Shown here piece after piece: positions 1 to 5,641 of a stretch of DNA of 5,641 bases. The stretch comes from an uncultured Aliterella sp. (GTDB lineage Bacteria; Cyanobacteriota; Cyanobacteriia; Cyanobacteriales; Chroococcidiopsidaceae), in NCBI GenBank assembly GCA_905479905.1, contig CAJQOK010000501.1, positions 1-5,641 of the forward strand, given 5' to 3'. The notes beneath the pieces are model-generated. The model searched no databases. It worked only from the letters and a program-made list of their open reading frames with translations, and was not told the origin of the DNA. The position numbers and the translations under genes were made by a program. Within the stretch, counting starts at the first letter, position 1, and each line of letters begins with the position of its first letter.

Positions 1-158
1 TTTTAATCAACTCTAAAAAAGTTTGAATTTTGACTATTAATTAAATAATTTTTCAAAAACATCCTTTTAACAAATACTTTTATTCAAAAGATTATTTTTT
101 AATTAATTCTTTCCCTACTTAGTCGTTGACACCTTCAATAAAATAATAAACTCTAAAA
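1..158. other. AT-rich intergenic stretch downstream of sufS
   Basis: No credible coding region is visible here. The stretch is strongly AT-rich, with short A and T runs and two copies of the PacI-like palindrome TTAATTAA in opposed ATTAATTAAA/TTTAATTAAT contexts (36-45 and 98-107). In sequence this AT-rich, that pairing may be chance. I see no tRNA and no clear promoter. A TTGACA hexamer at 126-131 lacks a -10 element at usable spacing. It is most simply the region between the end of the suf operon and whatever gene lies further left. Confidence 0.6.
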
Positions 159-168
159 TATTTATTCT

Positions 169-195
169 CCCCCCTTTTTAAGGGGGGTTGGGGGG
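169..195. repeat. C6/G6 hairpin repeat directly after the sufS stop
   Basis: A run of six C (169-174), TTTTTAA, six G (182-187), TT, then six more G (190-195). The first C run with TT pairs perfectly with AAGGGGGG, giving an 8-bp stem with a 3-nt loop; the second G run could pair with it instead. On the minus strand it begins 8 bp after the sufS TAG (206-204), so it would form a very stable hairpin at the 3' end of the suf mRNA. No T tract follows in that direction, so it is not a classic intrinsic terminator. From memory, C-run/TTTTTAA/G-run elements of this form are dispersed repeats in many cyanobacterial genomes; copy number cannot be judged from one window. It could stop transcription, protect the 3' end, or be a neutral insertion. 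Confidence 0.65.
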
Positions 196-203
196 ATCTC
201 CCT

Positions 204-1463
204 CTAAAAAATACTCCCAAAAAAGTCTACAGCCTCTTTCAAAGCCGTAATAAAAACATCCACTTCAGCACGAGTATTATAAAAAGACAAACTAGCGCGC
301 GCTGTGGATTGAGCTTTTAAATAACGATGCAATGGTTGCGTACAATGGTGTCCCGCGCGGATAGCAACCCCAGCTTGGTCTAACATAGTAGATAAGTCGT
401 GAGGATGCACTTCTCCTGCTGTAAAAGCAGCTAAAGCGGCTCTACCAAAACCTGCTACTTTGGGTAAAGGACCATAAGTACGAATTTCGGGAATTTGCGC
501 TAATTGCTCAAACAAATACCCCGTCAATTCGGCTTCATAGGTATAGATTTTATCCATACCAATATTAGTAAGATAATCTACTGCTGCCCCTAATGCGATC
601 GCTTCTGCAATAGCTGGCGTACCTGCTTCAAATTTATGTGGCAAATCTGCATAGGTAGCATGATCTAAGTATACGTCGGCAATCATCTCACCACCGCCCA
701 AAAATGGCGGCATAGAGCGCAACAATTTTAACTTTCCATATAAAAAGCCGATACCTGTAGGAGCGCACATTTTATGACCAGAAGCGACTAGCCAATCACA
801 ATCGAGCTTTTGTACGTCTATAGGCATATGTGGGACACTTTGGCAAGCATCAATTAATACCTTAGCACCGTACTTGTGAGCGATCGCAATAATTTCTGGA
901 ACGGGATTAATACAGCCTAAAGTATTAGAAACATGAACGACGGAGACTAATTTTGTTTTATCGCAAATAAGAGTTTTAAACTGTTCTAAGTTAAATTCTT
1001 CAGTTTCATTTAATTCAACAAACTTTAGCACTGCTCCAGTTTTTTGCGCCAACAATTGCCAAGGAATTAGATTACTGTGGTGTTCCATGACTGACAAAAT
1101 AATCTCATCGCCAGTCTTTAAATTGCTAGTACCCCAACTATAAGCAACTAAATTAATTGCCTCAGTTGCATTGCGAGTAAAAACAATTTCTTGACGAGAA
1201 GCTGCATTTATAAAAGCGGCAATTTTATCGCGGGAACCTTCGTAAGCATCGGTAGCTTTGGCGCTAAGAGTATGTACACCTCGATGAACGTTAGAATTAT
1301 ACTGTTCGTAATAGTCGCGTAAAGCATTTAAAACTTGGATTGGCTTTTGCGAAGTAGCCGCATTATCCAAATACACCAAAGGATGCTCGTTAACTTGTTG
1401 GTGCAAAATTGGGAAGTCAGCGCGGACTAAATCAGCAAGAGTTTTTTCTTTAGTAATTGTCAT
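204..1463 (-). CDS. sufS: SufS cysteine desulfurase (group II, PLP-dependent)
   Basis: A 419-residue protein close to the usual SufS length (about 406-420). It removes sulfur from L-cysteine, giving alanine and an enzyme persulfide that feeds SUF cluster assembly. Visible motifs: the N-terminal [11 protein letters not shown] block (31-41); MEHHSN (126-131), whose histidines stack on the cofactor; DACQS (205-209) with the PLP-binding Asp206 and Gln208; SGHK (228-231) with the Schiff-base Lys231; and [12 protein letters not shown] (369-380) with the persulfide Cys374, followed by Arg389 in ARASLSFYN for substrate carboxylate binding. The short RAGHHC loop is the group II (SufS) form rather than the longer IscS type. 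It is last in the operon, 17 bp after sufD. No good Shine-Dalgarno sequence precedes the ATG, so it may depend on coupling to sufD, but [18 protein letters not shown] fits the cyanobacterial N-terminus. SufE, its normal partner, is not in the window. Confidence 0.97.
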   Translation of the reverse strand: MTITKEKTLADLVRADFPILHQQVNEHPLVYLDNAATSQKPIQVLNALRDYYEQYNSNVHRGVHTLSAKATDAYEGSRDKIAAFINAASRQEIVFTRNATEAINLVAYSWGTSNLKTGDEIILSVMEHHSNLIPWQLLAQKTGAVLKFVELNETEEFNLEQFKTLICDKTKLVSVVHVSNTLGCINPVPEIIAIAHKYGAKVLIDACQSVPHMPIDVQKLDCDWLVASGHKMCAPTGIGFLYGKLKLLRSMPPFLGGGEMIADVYLDHATYADLPHKFEAGTPAIAEAIALGAAVDYLTNIGMDKIYTYEAELTGYLFEQLAQIPEIRTYGPLPKVAGFGRAALAAFTAGEVHPHDLSTMLDQAGVAIRAGHHCTQPLHRYLKAQSTARASLSFYNTRAEVDVFITALKEAVDFFGSIF

Positions 1464-1480
1464 TTTAGATAAATATGAAT

Positions 1481-2821
1481 TTACTTATTTGTGGAAAAAG
1501 ACTTAACGGCATTAGTCAAACTTTCGCGCAACGAACTTAATGGCAATTGATTAATAATTTCCGCCGCAAAAGCATTAACTAAAAGGTTTCGCGCATCGCT
1601 GGCATTTATACCGCGACTTTGTAAGTAGAAAATTGCATCATCTTCTAATTGACTTACTGTTGCACCGTGAGAACATTTGACATTATCGGCTGTAATTTCT
1701 AACTGAGGCTTGGTATCAATTCTTGCTCTAGAAGACAATAATAAATTGCGATTTAACTGCGCTGCATTAGTTAATTGAGCAGGTTTAGGTACAAAAACTT
1801 TGCCGTTAAACACTCCATGCGACTTCTCAGACACAATACACTTATGTAACTGATTGGTTGTACCATGAGGATAATTAAGAGCGATCGCACTATGAGTATC
1901 GCCGATTTGATTACCAGATATTGCCGTTAAGCCAAATAAATTAGTATCTGTTTGTTCGCCAGCTTGGAAAACTTCTAAGTTGTGGCGAGATAATTTACCG
2001 CCAAGACTTACCGCGTAGCAAGTATAGCGACTATTACGCGCTTGAGAAACTGCCGTTTTACCAATATGAAAAGCCTCTACGCTTTCCTGCTCAATCCTAG
2101 TATGGCTAACTTCGGCATTTTCTTCTAGCCAAATTTCCGTAACTGAATTGGTAAAGTAAACCGTATCTGTATTTGCAGCGTTTTTATATTCCTCAATTAC
2201 CGTCACATTACTACCAGATTCCGCCACTAGCAAGCAGCGCGGTTGAGAAATAGTTGGTTGTTCGCTTGTAGAAACAAATAATAGATGAATAGGTGTATTG
2301 ACTACAACATTTTTGCCTACCCACACAATCGCCACATCACTTATAGCAGAAGTATTTAGCGCTGTAAAAACTTCTGTTGCGCCTTGCTGTTGCGCTAGAT
2401 AGTTTTTTATCCGAGAGCGATGAGTTATTGGTAAACCAGCTAAATTACTAACTGTAATTCCATCGGGTAAATCTGCAATCGCCGAAAACTGGGGTGCATA
2501 AACGCCATTGACAAACACTAAGCGACTGTTTGCAGCTTCCGGTAAAATTAATGATTCAATATTAGACGTTGCACGCAACGTCTCTACATTAGTGAATTTT
2601 ACTTGACGCAAAGCTGATAAATCAGTGAAGCGCCATTCCTCATCTCGTGTTGTGGGTAAGGTGGCTAGATGGATTAGGGAAGATGTGCGATCGCGCAATT
2701 CCTGCAACAATAATCCTAATTCTGGTTCGAGTAGCGCGATTTTTTGTGCTTGACACTGTGTTAATAACTCGCTGAGATAAATATCTTTATCTTTTAACTC
2801 GACATTGCTAAGTAACTGCAT
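1481..2821 (-). CDS. sufD: SufD, Fe-S scaffold subunit of SufBC2D
   Basis: A 446-residue SufD, the SufB paralogue that pairs with SufB and binds one SufC in the SufBC2D scaffold. Signature parts: the N-terminal [12 protein letters not shown] motif (58-69) typical of SufD; a central and C-terminal beta-helix region (about 165-390); the [19 protein letters not shown] block (359-376); [24 protein letters not shown] (382-405); and a helical C-terminus with [11 protein letters not shown]. Cys383 and His385 in CSHG match E. coli SufD Cys358 and His360, the latter implicated at the SufB-SufD cluster site. I start at 2821 rather than the in-frame ATG at 2860. The longer form adds 13 low-complexity residues that overlap the sufC end by 37 bp, whereas 2821 lies 2 bp after the sufC stop with GGAGGT nine bases upstream. 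Confidence 0.95.
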   Translation of the reverse strand: MQLLSNVELKDKDIYLSELLTQCQAQKIALLEPELGLLLQELRDRTSSLIHLATLPTTRDEEWRFTDLSALRQVKFTNVETLRATSNIESLILPEAANSRLVFVNGVYAPQFSAIADLPDGITVSNLAGLPITHRSRIKNYLAQQQGATEVFTALNTSAISDVAIVWVGKNVVVNTPIHLLFVSTSEQPTISQPRCLLVAESGSNVTVIEEYKNAANTDTVYFTNSVTEIWLEENAEVSHTRIEQESVEAFHIGKTAVSQARNSRYTCYAVSLGGKLSRHNLEVFQAGEQTDTNLFGLTAISGNQIGDTHSAIALNYPHGTTNQLHKCIVSEKSHGVFNGKVFVPKPAQLTNAAQLNRNLLLSSRARIDTKPQLEITADNVKCSHGATVSQLEDDAIFYLQSRGINASDARNLLVNAFAAEIINQLPLSSLRESLTNAVKSFSTNK

Positions 2822-2823
2822 AC

Positions 2824-3609
2824 TTACGCTACCTCCGTTACCGCTTGTTCTAGCACCCACTCGTAACCGCGCGATTCTAATTCCAACGCCAACTCTTTAC
2901 CACCGCTCTTAATAATTCGCCCTTCTGCCATTACATGAACGTAATCCGGGACAATATAATTTAGCAAACGTTGGTAGTGAGTAATTAAAATCGTGGCATT
3001 ATCGGCGCTTGCTAACTGATTTACACCATTAGCAACAATTTTCAGCGCATCAATATCTAACCCCGAATCTGTCTCATCTAAAATTGCGACTTTCGGCTCT
3101 AATATCGCCATCTGCAAGATTTCGTTGCGCTTTTTCTCTCCACCGGAGAAACCTTCATTGACGCTACGACTTAAAAAAGCTGGATTCATTTTGACAATAT
3201 CTAGCTTTTCTTGCACCAATTCATCAAAATCAAAAGAGTCTAATTCCTCTAAACCTTGCTGTTTGCGGCGAGAATTATAAGCTACGCGCAAAAAGTCTAG
3301 GTTACTAACTCCTGGAATCTCTAAGGGGTACTGAAACGCCAGAAATACACCTGCTCTCGCACGTTCTTCTGCTTCCATTTCTAGCAACTTCTCGCCTTGA
3401 AAAGTTACTTCCCCCGCAGTCACATCATAAGCCGGATGTCCCGCTAGTACCTTAGAAAAAGTGCTTTTACCCGAACCGTTTGGGCCCATAATTGCATGAA
3501 TCTCTCCGGCTTTTACTTCCAGATTCACGCCTTTTAAAATCGAATTTCCGTCTACTTGAGCCGTCAAATCTTTTACTGACAGCAAAATATCGCTATTTTC
3601 AACAATCAT
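2824..3609 (-). CDS. sufC: SufC, ABC-type ATPase of SufBC2D
   Basis: A 261-residue soluble ABC ATPase; the family is usually 245-265 residues. It drives conformational change of the SufB-SufD core during cluster assembly. In order: Walker [10 protein letters not shown] (42-50, Lys48); Q-loop AFQYP (91-95, Gln93); SufC-type signature GFSGGEKKR (153-161); Walker [13 protein letters not shown] (174-185) with Glu179; and the H-loop ITHYQRLL (209-216) with His211. The GEKKR form of the signature and the ETDSGLD D-loop are characteristic of SufC rather than transporter ATPases. No membrane segments are seen, as expected for the cytosolic complex. It starts 60 bp after the sufB stop and ends 2 bp before sufD. 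The region before its ATG is AG-rich (AGGGAAAAATAGAAAG) without a well-spaced Shine-Dalgarno sequence, so its initiation may be weaker than that of sufD. Confidence 0.97.
   Translation of the reverse strand: MIVENSDILLSVKDLTAQVDGNSILKGVNLEVKAGEIHAIMGPNGSGKSTFSKVLAGHPAYDVTAGEVTFQGEKLLEMEAEERARAGVFLAFQYPLEIPGVSNLDFLRVAYNSRRKQQGLEELDSFDFDELVQEKLDIVKMNPAFLSRSVNEGFSGGEKKRNEILQMAILEPKVAILDETDSGLDIDALKIVANGVNQLASADNATILITHYQRLLNYIVPDYVHVMAEGRIIKSGGKELALELESRGYEWVLEQAVTEVA
2831..2836 (-). promoter_or_regulatory. Strong Shine-Dalgarno of sufD, inside sufC
   Basis: The minus strand reads GGAGGT here, nine bases before the ATG at 2821-2819. It lies within the last codons of sufC (the Thr-Glu-Val-Ala end), so ribosomes finishing sufC are placed at the sufD start. 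This is the best ribosome site among the four suf genes and it decides the sufD start against the upstream ATG at 2860. Confidence 0.85.
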
Positions 3610-3639
3610 TCTTTCTATTTTTCCCTGTTACCTTTCGTT

Positions 3640-3666
3640 AAAAAGGCAGGCTTTTCACCTGCCCTT
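3640..3666 (-). terminator. Terminator-like hairpin between sufB and sufC
   Basis: On the minus strand the arms AAGGGCAGG (3666-3658) and CCTGCCTTT (3650-3642) form a 9-bp stem with one G-T wobble. The loop is TGAAAAG, and the right arm merges into a run of five T ending at 3640. This is the shape of an intrinsic terminator, beginning three bases after the sufB TAA, yet three operon genes lie downstream. It is more likely a partial terminator or an RNA processing and stability element that sets SufB output relative to SufC, SufD and SufS. Reading on the plus strand, no comparable T tract follows. The structure is visible in the sequence; its effect is inferred. Confidence 0.6.
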
Positions 3667-3669
3667 AAA

Positions 3670-5106
3670 TTACCCTACACTTCCTTCTAACTTCAGACTC
3701 AACAACCTATCTGCTTCTACAGCAAATTCCATTGGTAATTGATTGAATACATCCTTACAGAAGCCGCTAATCATCATTGAAATCGCATCTTCTGAGGAAA
3801 TACCGCGCTGAGAGAAGTAAAATAGTTGATCTTCGCCAATTTTGGAAGTAGACGCTTCGTGTTCTACCTTCGCCGCCGGATTCTGTACCTGAATATAGGG
3901 AAATGTATTCGCACTAGCGTTATCGCCAATTAGCATTGAGTCGCACTGCGAATAATTTCGCGCTCCTTCAGCTTTCGGGTTAATTTTCACCAAACCCCGA
4001 TAACTATTAGAGGAATTACCTGCCGAAATTCCCTTGGAAATAATCGTACTGCGGGTATTTTTGCCTACATGAATCATTTTTGTCCCGGTATCGGCTTGCT
4101 GTTTGTGATTGGTAAGCGCTACCGAGTAAAATTCACCTACAGAGTTATCGCCTACAAGTACGCAACTGGGGTATTTCCAAGTAATCGCCGAACCTGTTTC
4201 TACTTGCGTCCACGAAATCTTAGAATTGACTCCCTGACACAATCCCCGTTTGGTAACAAAGTTGTAAATTCCACCTTTGCCGTTTTCGTCGCCAGCGTAC
4301 CAGTTTTGAACAGTGGAGTATTTAATCTCTGCATTGTCTAAAGCTACTAACTCGACTACCGCCGCGTGTAGTTGGTTTGTGTCGTACATAGGGGCTGTAC
4401 AGCCTTCTAGATAAGATACTGAGCTACCTTCCTCTGCGACAATCAAAGTCCGCTCAAACTGCCCTGTATCGCCGCTATTGATGCGGAAATACGTAGATAG
4501 TTCCATTGGGCATTTGGTGTTTTTGGGAATGTAGACAAAAGAGCCATCGCTAAATACCGCACCATTTAAAGCGGCGAAATAGTTATCGGCGGCGGGAACA
4601 ACACTACCTAAGTATTTTTTGACTAATTCGGGATGTTCTTTTAAGGCTTCAGAAATTGAGCAGAAAATTACGCCATCTTTAGCTAGTTTTTCTTTGAAGG
4701 TTGTAGCTACAGATACGCTGTCAAAAATTGCATCTACCGCAACGTTAGATAAACGTTTTTGCTCGGATAGGGAAATTCCTAGCTTTTCAAAGGTTTCTAA
4801 AAGTGTAGGATCTACTTCATCTAAGCTGTTGAGCTTGGCTTTTTGCTTAGGAGCAGAATAGTAAATAATATTTTGATAATCAATATTTGGATACTTGACA
4901 TTTGGCCAAGTAGGCTCGGTCATTTTCAGCCATTGACGATAAGCTTTAAGCCGAAACTCTAGCATAAATTCCGGTTCTTCTTTTTTCGCCGAAATTAGGC
5001 GTACTACATCTTCACTGAGACCACGAGGAATCGTGTCTGACTCAATGTCGGTGATAAAACCGTATTTGTATGGTTGGTTAACTAACGTTTTGACAGTTGC
5101 AGTCAT
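3670..5106 (-). CDS. sufB: SufB, Fe-S scaffold subunit of SufBC2D
   Basis: A 478-residue SufB, typical of cyanobacteria and plastids, and the first gene of the operon. It receives persulfide sulfur and carries the nascent cluster with SufD and SufC. Visible landmarks: the N-terminal [20 protein letters not shown] region (13-32); the [20 protein letters not shown] block (49-68); [19 protein letters not shown] (192-210); SYLEGCTAP (231-239) with Cys236, matching E. coli Cys254; [11 protein letters not shown] (384-394) with Cys388, matching E. coli Cys405; and [24 protein letters not shown] (413-436) with Glu417, matching E. coli Glu434. The C-terminus [19 protein letters not shown] is intact. 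No intein interrupts it, although some SufB genes carry one. The start [17 protein letters not shown] matches the family; the ribosome site is weak (GAGAG ten bases upstream). Transcription comes from the divergent control region shared with sufR. Confidence 0.97.
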   Translation of the reverse strand: MTATVKTLVNQPYKYGFITDIESDTIPRGLSEDVVRLISAKKEEPEFMLEFRLKAYRQWLKMTEPTWPNVKYPNIDYQNIIYYSAPKQKAKLNSLDEVDPTLLETFEKLGISLSEQKRLSNVAVDAIFDSVSVATTFKEKLAKDGVIFCSISEALKEHPELVKKYLGSVVPAADNYFAALNGAVFSDGSFVYIPKNTKCPMELSTYFRINSGDTGQFERTLIVAEEGSSVSYLEGCTAPMYDTNQLHAAVVELVALDNAEIKYSTVQNWYAGDENGKGGIYNFVTKRGLCQGVNSKISWTQVETGSAITWKYPSCVLVGDNSVGEFYSVALTNHKQQADTGTKMIHVGKNTRSTIISKGISAGNSSNSYRGLVKINPKAEGARNYSQCDSMLIGDNASANTFPYIQVQNPAAKVEHEASTSKIGEDQLFYFSQRGISSEDAISMMISGFCKDVFNQLPMEFAVEADRLLSLKLEGSVG

Positions 5107-5110
5107 CAGT

Positions 5111-5130
5111 AGTGTTCTCTCGTGTTCTCT
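5111..5130 (-). repeat. 10-bp tandem repeat just upstream of the sufB start
   Basis: The minus strand reads AGAGAACACG then AGAGAACACT, two adjacent 10-bp units differing only in the last base, ending 4 bases before the sufB ATG. The only Shine-Dalgarno-like sequence for sufB, GAGAG, spans the junction of the two units, ten bases from the ATG. The duplication may offer alternative weak ribosome sites or may be a chance slippage product. Confidence 0.6.
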
Positions 5131-5144
5131 AATGAATCTTGTTT

Positions 5145-5165
5145 GTTAGCAGCTAAACTGCTAAC
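5145..5165 (-). promoter_or_regulatory. Hairpin in the sufB leader (proximal)
   Basis: GTTAGCAG (5145-5152) and CTGCTAAC (5158-5165) are perfect 8-bp inverted arms around a 5-nt loop. In the sufB mRNA this stem sits about 40 bases before the ATG and is followed by AAACAAG, not a T tract, so it is not a terminator for suf. It could shape leader stability or access to the ribosome site, or bind a protein at the DNA level. No riboswitch class is recognised. Confidence 0.5.
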
Positions 5166-5196
5166 TGTTTTCTCTTTAAGGTGCAGACGGGAAGTC

Positions 5197-5214
5197 GCCA
5201 TTTATGTAAATGGC
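5197..5214 (-). promoter_or_regulatory. Hairpin near the presumed 5' end of the suf mRNA
   Basis: GCCATTTA and TAAATGGC form perfect 8-bp arms around a 2-nt centre (effectively 7 bp with a 4-nt loop). If transcription starts about 5-8 bases after the TATATT box at 5224-5219, this stem would lie at or very near the 5' end of the suf transcript, a position where stem-loops commonly slow RNase E attack. If the start is further upstream (near 5247), it is an internal leader hairpin. On the plus strand TTTT follows, but the stem is AT-rich and no plus-strand gene ends here. Confidence 0.5.
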
Positions 5215-5218
5215 TTTT

Positions 5219-5224
5219 AATATA
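5219..5224 (-). promoter_or_regulatory. Candidate -10 box for sufBCDS
   Basis: The minus strand reads TATATT, five of six matches to TATAAT, about 115 bp before the sufB ATG. No TTGACA-like -35 lies at usual spacing; that position is occupied by the proximal SufR operator (5237-5250), which fits a repressed promoter. A competing -10, TACATT on the minus strand at 5259-5254, would place the start inside that operator. I cannot choose between them from sequence alone. Confidence 0.4.
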
Positions 5225-5236
5225 GTACGATTAAAG

Positions 5237-5250
5237 CAACACCTTTGTTG
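5237..5250. promoter_or_regulatory. SufR operator, sufB-proximal
   Basis: The sequence CAAC-ACCTTT-GTTG is an exact CAAC-N6-GTTG inverted repeat. From memory, this is the motif shown to bind SufR between sufR and sufBCDS in Synechocystis PCC 6803. It lies directly upstream of the TATATT box and overlaps the likely start of the alternative TACATT promoter, so bound SufR would block sufB transcription in either case. Confidence 0.85.
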
Positions 5251-5285
5251 TTTAATGTATCTCCATTTTAGGCTACATTAACAAC
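5247..5285. promoter_or_regulatory. Imperfect dyad forming the core of the divergent promoter
   Basis: GTTGTTTAATGTA (5247-5259) is the inverted complement of TACATTAACAAC (5274-5285) with one extra T in the left arm, a 12-bp match around a 14-bp centre. The outer ends of the dyad are the inner half-sites of the two SufR operators, and the inner ends give a TACATT -10-like box pointing outward on each strand. The control region is therefore built nearly symmetrically for sufR and sufB. Confidence 0.6.
5274..5279 (+). promoter_or_regulatory. Candidate -10 box for sufR
   Basis: TACATT resembles TATAAT and lies 43 bp before the sufR ATG. A start about seven bases later would fall in the middle of the second operator (5281-5296), which suits autorepression. 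The best -35-like sequence, TTGTTT at 5248-5253, is 20 bases away, longer than optimal, and lies across the edge of the first operator. Confidence 0.4.
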
Positions 5286-5296
5286 AGGTATGTTGT
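5281..5296. promoter_or_regulatory. SufR operator, sufR-proximal
   Basis: ACAACA-GGTA-TGTTGT is a perfect 6-bp inverted repeat containing CAAC-N6-GTTG, and two further outer base pairs match (TT at 5278-5279 with AA at 5298-5299). It is the more symmetric of the two operators. It ends 26 bp before the sufR ATG, and its centre is 45 bp from that of the other site. Its position implies autoregulation of sufR, as described for the Synechocystis homologue. Confidence 0.87.
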
Positions 5297-5322
5297 CAAA
5301 GTGAAATTTTGTTGGGAAAAAG

Positions 5323-5641
5323 ATGGCGATCGCACAGCAGCCCTCCACTAAGCAAGACATTCTGCAATATTTAGGGCAGCATTCTTCAGCTACCGCTCAA
5401 GAATTGGCAACCAAGCTAGAAATTAGTCAGCAAGCCGTGCGCCGTCATTTAAAAGATTTAGCTAATCAAGAATTAATTTCCTACAGTGCGAAGTCTCAGC
5501 AAATGGGTCGTCCTCAACACGCTTATCAAATTAGCAGTAAAGGGCGCGAAAGCTTTAACCAATCTACAAGTCAAAATTATAGTGCTTTTGCTATTTCTCT
5601 TTTGGGAACTTTAGCTGAAACTGTGGGAGCAGAGCAAGTTA
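5323..5641 (+). CDS. sufR: SufR, repressor of the suf operon (N-terminal part)
   Basis: The first 106 residues of a protein that should be roughly 210-220 long; the window edge cuts it. It has the winged helix-turn-helix of SufR: SATAQELATKLEISQQAVRRH (22-42) supplies the two HTH helices, LKDLANQELI follows, and MGRPQHAYQIS (61-71) is the wing, with the GRP-Y pattern seen in SufR proteins. The C-terminal cysteines that hold the Fe-S cluster lie beyond the window and cannot be checked. The start is firm: an in-frame TGA at 5302-5304 leaves no other start codon, and GGGA lies about six bases upstream. Its divergent position beside sufB, with two SufR-type operators between, makes the identity strong. 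In characterised cyanobacteria, cluster-loaded SufR represses sufBCDS and sufR itself. Confidence 0.93.
   Translation, partial: MAIAQQPSTKQDILQYLGQHSSATAQELATKLEISQQAVRRHLKDLANQELISYSAKSQQMGRPQHAYQISSKGRESFNQSTSQNYSAFAISLLGTLAETVGAEQV
5326..5333. repeat. HIP1 octamer at sufR codons 2-4
   Basis: GCGATCGC, the highly iterated palindrome of many cyanobacterial genomes, occurs immediately after the sufR ATG and encodes Ala-Ile-Ala. Further exact copies are at 595-602, 880-887, 1881-1888 and 2687-2694, all inside sufS or sufD. Five copies in 5.6 kb is far above chance and supports the cyanobacterial assignment. Confidence 0.9.

Noticed and set aside
36..107. Inverted pair ATTAATTAAA / TTTAATTAAT in the AT-rich flank.
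   Set aside because: Such pairs are expected by chance in sequence this AT-rich, and the intervening sequence shows no further pairing.
126..159. TTGACA at 126-131 as the -35 of a plus-strand promoter antisense to sufS.
   Set aside because: No acceptable -10 box lies 16-18 bases downstream; nearby AT-rich hexamers are at 12 or 20-22 bases.
4069..4341. Plus-strand open frame of 90 codons opposite sufB.
   Set aside because: It lies wholly inside the strongly conserved sufB gene on the other strand, has no recognisable motif or ribosome site, and is best explained as a shadow of sufB codon use.
4619..4861. Plus-strand open frame of 80 codons opposite the N-terminal third of sufB.
   Set aside because: Antisense to a clear gene, with no family resemblance or ribosome site.
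3670..5106. Possible intein in sufB, known in some SufB proteins.
   Set aside because: The protein is a normal 478 residues with all conserved blocks continuous and no intein-type splice motifs.
5145..5218. The two leader hairpins as plus-strand terminators.
   Set aside because: No plus-strand gene ends there, the stems are AT-rich, and the T runs after them are short.
204..5641. A new or accessory system hidden in the window.
   Set aside because: All five genes are recognisable members of the cyanobacterial suf locus in its usual order, with no extra genes, mobile element genes, CRISPR arrays or RNA genes seen.

Overview
The window is a complete cyanobacterial SUF iron-sulfur cluster assembly operon, sufB-sufC-sufD-sufS, on the minus strand. 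The 5' part of its regulator gene sufR diverges from it on the plus strand and runs off the right edge. Four things point to a cyanobacterium: the gene order BCDS with a divergent sufR, the cyanobacterial form of all four proteins, five copies of the octamer GCGATCGC (HIP1) in 5.6 kb, and moderate-to-low GC with a C6/G6 repeat of the kind scattered through filamentous and Chroococcidiopsis-like genomes. The genus cannot be fixed from this sequence.

Layout from left to right. Positions 1-203 are AT-rich and hold no gene; a C-run/G-run hairpin repeat lies directly downstream of the sufS stop codon. Then, read leftward on the minus strand, come sufS (204-1463), sufD (1481-2821), sufC (2824-3609) and sufB (3670-5106). 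The sufC-sufD junction is tight: a 2-bp gap, with the sufD Shine-Dalgarno sequence inside the end of sufC. The sufD-sufS gap is 17 bp. The sufB-sufC gap is 60 bp and holds a terminator-like hairpin. Positions 5107-5322 are the divergent control region. It carries two CAAC-N6-GTTG sites matching the known SufR operator, a larger imperfect dyad joining them, two hairpins in the sufB leader and a 10-bp tandem repeat just before the sufB start. sufR starts at 5323 and only its N-terminal 106 residues are visible.

How it works, from family knowledge: SufS takes sulfur from cysteine as a persulfide, normally passing it through SufE, which is not encoded here. The SufB-SufC2-SufD scaffold assembles a cluster using SufC ATPase activity. 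SufR, itself an Fe-S protein in characterised cyanobacteria, represses the operon when clusters are plentiful. All active-site motifs I looked for in SufS, SufB, SufC and SufD are intact.

I found no undescribed protein system. The points worth a second look are regulatory: the nested dyad of the divergent promoter, the sufB-sufC intercistronic hairpin, the structured sufB leader, and the repeat beside the sufS stop.
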